Positions 63,411 to 64,000 of a stretch of 64,000 nucleotides of DNA are shown here, piece by piece. The notes under the pieces are model-generated. The model had not been told where the DNA came from, searched no databases, and was given only the letters and a program-made list of their open reading frames with translations. The translations under genes were made by a program, and so were the position numbers. How positions within the stretch are numbered: position 1 is the first letter of the stretch; each line of letters starts with the position of its first letter. This stretch comes from Sinorhizobium fredii (GTDB lineage: Bacteria; Pseudomonadota; Alphaproteobacteria; Rhizobiales; Rhizobiaceae). The stretch is taken from the NCBI RefSeq assembly GCF_002944405.1, contig NZ_CP024307.1:2128501-2192500 (forward strand), given 5' to 3'.

Positions 63411-64000
63411 ATGAGGCGTGGAATTCTCGTCGGTGCCGCAATTGGTCTCTCCGTCCTCCTCGGCGGCGTCTATGTCTTGCGCCCAGCCGAGGTTTCGCCG
63501 GCTGCGATCCGCGCCTCGGTCGAGCAATCGCCTGACCTGCTGGACCGCGCCTGGAGTCTCCCGGTCGCCCTGAGCTATGGGCGGACACTGACGTGGCAGG
63601 CGAACGGCTCCTTCTGCGGCCCGGCGAGCGTCGCCAACCTCTTCCGCTCCATAGGCGAAGAGGAGACCACCGAAACCGAGGTGCTCGAGGGCACCGGCTG
63701 GTGCCGGCTCGGCTTCTGCTGGATGGGGCTGACGCTCGACGAGCTTGCCGAGGTGGCGGGCGCCCAGACGGATCGCAATGTCAGCGTGTTGCGGGACCTG
63801 ACGCCGGAGGAGTTTCGGCGGCATTTGCGGGCGAGCAACGATCCGGCCAAGCGCTATATCGTCAACTTTTCACGAGAGGCGATCTTCGGCGCCGGCGTCG
63901 GCCATCACTCGCCGATCGGCGGCTATCTCGAGGCGGAAGATTTGGTTTTCGTCCTGGACGTAAACGAGCGCTTCAAGCCCTGGCTCGTTTCGCGCGAAAA
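63411..64000 (+). CDS. phytochelatin synthase family protein (3' end outside window)
   Basis: 197 residues visible, open to the window edge. An N-terminal membrane or signal segment (ILVGAAIGLSVLLGGVYVL), then the papain-like domain: the nucleophile in NGSFCGPASVANLF (Cys69), the His in VGHHSPIGGY near 165, and the Asp in FVLDVNERFKPW near 183, giving a full Cys-His-Asp triad. Bacterial half-size phytochelatin synthases mostly cleave glutathione to gamma-Glu-Cys rather than making long phytochelatins. Probably periplasmic or membrane tethered. Confidence 0.87.
   Translation, partial: MRRGILVGAAIGLSVLLGGVYVLRPAEVSPAAIRASVEQSPDLLDRAWSLPVALSYGRTLTWQANGSFCGPASVANLFRSIGEEETTETEVLEGTGWCRLGFCWMGLTLDELAEVAGAQTDRNVSVLRDLTPEEFRRHLRASNDPAKRYIVNFSREAIFGAGVGHHSPIGGYLEAEDLVFVLDVNERFKPWLVSRE

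Overview
The window looks like chromosomal DNA of a Sinorhizobium/Ensifer-type alphaproteobacterium. The GC content is high and gene density is tight, with many 4-base ATGA overlaps. The gene families are rhizobial (DUF1289 plus clan AA protease next to cobS, Usg, DUF982, DUF2270, a BigR-type sulfur operon, two large chemoreceptors), and there are several intergenic palindromes of the RIME kind. The species call is inference from gene content and repeats, not from a marker gene. I saw no rRNA, tRNA, CRISPR array or complete insertion sequence.

Layout. 1-8.2 kb: an alpha/beta hydrolase divergent from a MarR regulator with a double palindrome between them, a DUF971 protein, moaA, a giant-sensor chemoreceptor, a DMT exporter, and mobA-mobB. 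8.7-16 kb: an accessory catabolic block containing a cupin, then a tightly overlapping leftward operon of two DadA-type flavoproteins, a [2Fe-2S] subunit, an FAD/BFD-type subunit and an aldehyde dehydrogenase, with a divergent Asp/Glu-racemase-like gene. 16.5-24.7 kb: a TetR-FabF-SDR leftward unit divergent from a two-gene RND efflux operon, followed by a second TetR gene broken by an amber codon. 24.9-30.6 kb: an OmpA protein with 90-bp tandem repeats, an amino-acid ABC importer lacking its ATPase, and usg.

30.6-43 kb is mostly core: DUF2270, methyltransferase, beta-hydroxyacid dehydrogenase, AlkD-like protein, Lrp/AsnC, a uracil-DNA glycosylase-family protein, thermonuclease, histidine kinase, DgkA, cobT divergent from cobS, DUF1289, aspartic protease and an ABC-2 exporter. 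43-45.3 kb is a BigR/Blh/TSUP persulfide-detoxification operon with an AT-rich palindrome in front of blh. 45.5-51.1 kb holds an extensin-like lipoprotein, a three-Kazal lipoprotein, a Cache chemoreceptor, a thioesterase, a doubly frameshifted membrane gene and a DUF486 protein. 51.3-58.3 kb: a very long uvrB that appears to have absorbed a palindromic repeat, a Gly-rich secreted protein, a J-domain protein, a cold-shock gene and dusA.

58.4-61.9 kb is a small accessory zone beginning with a shattered tyrosine integrase just upstream of dusA, followed by five orphan small proteins and a DUF982 protein. The window ends with a fumarylacetoacetate-hydrolase-family gene, a gamma carbonic anhydrase and the start of a phytochelatin-synthase-like gene.

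How genes work together. moaA, mobA and mobB all serve molybdenum cofactor synthesis. cobT and cobS both act in the lower-ligand end of cobalamin assembly. The leftward flavoprotein operon probably turns an amine or amino-acid substrate into an aldehyde and then an acid. The BigR unit senses and oxidises sulfane sulfur and moves the product across the membrane. TetR-FabF-SDR/RND pairs acyl-chain chemistry with an efflux pump under one divergent control region.
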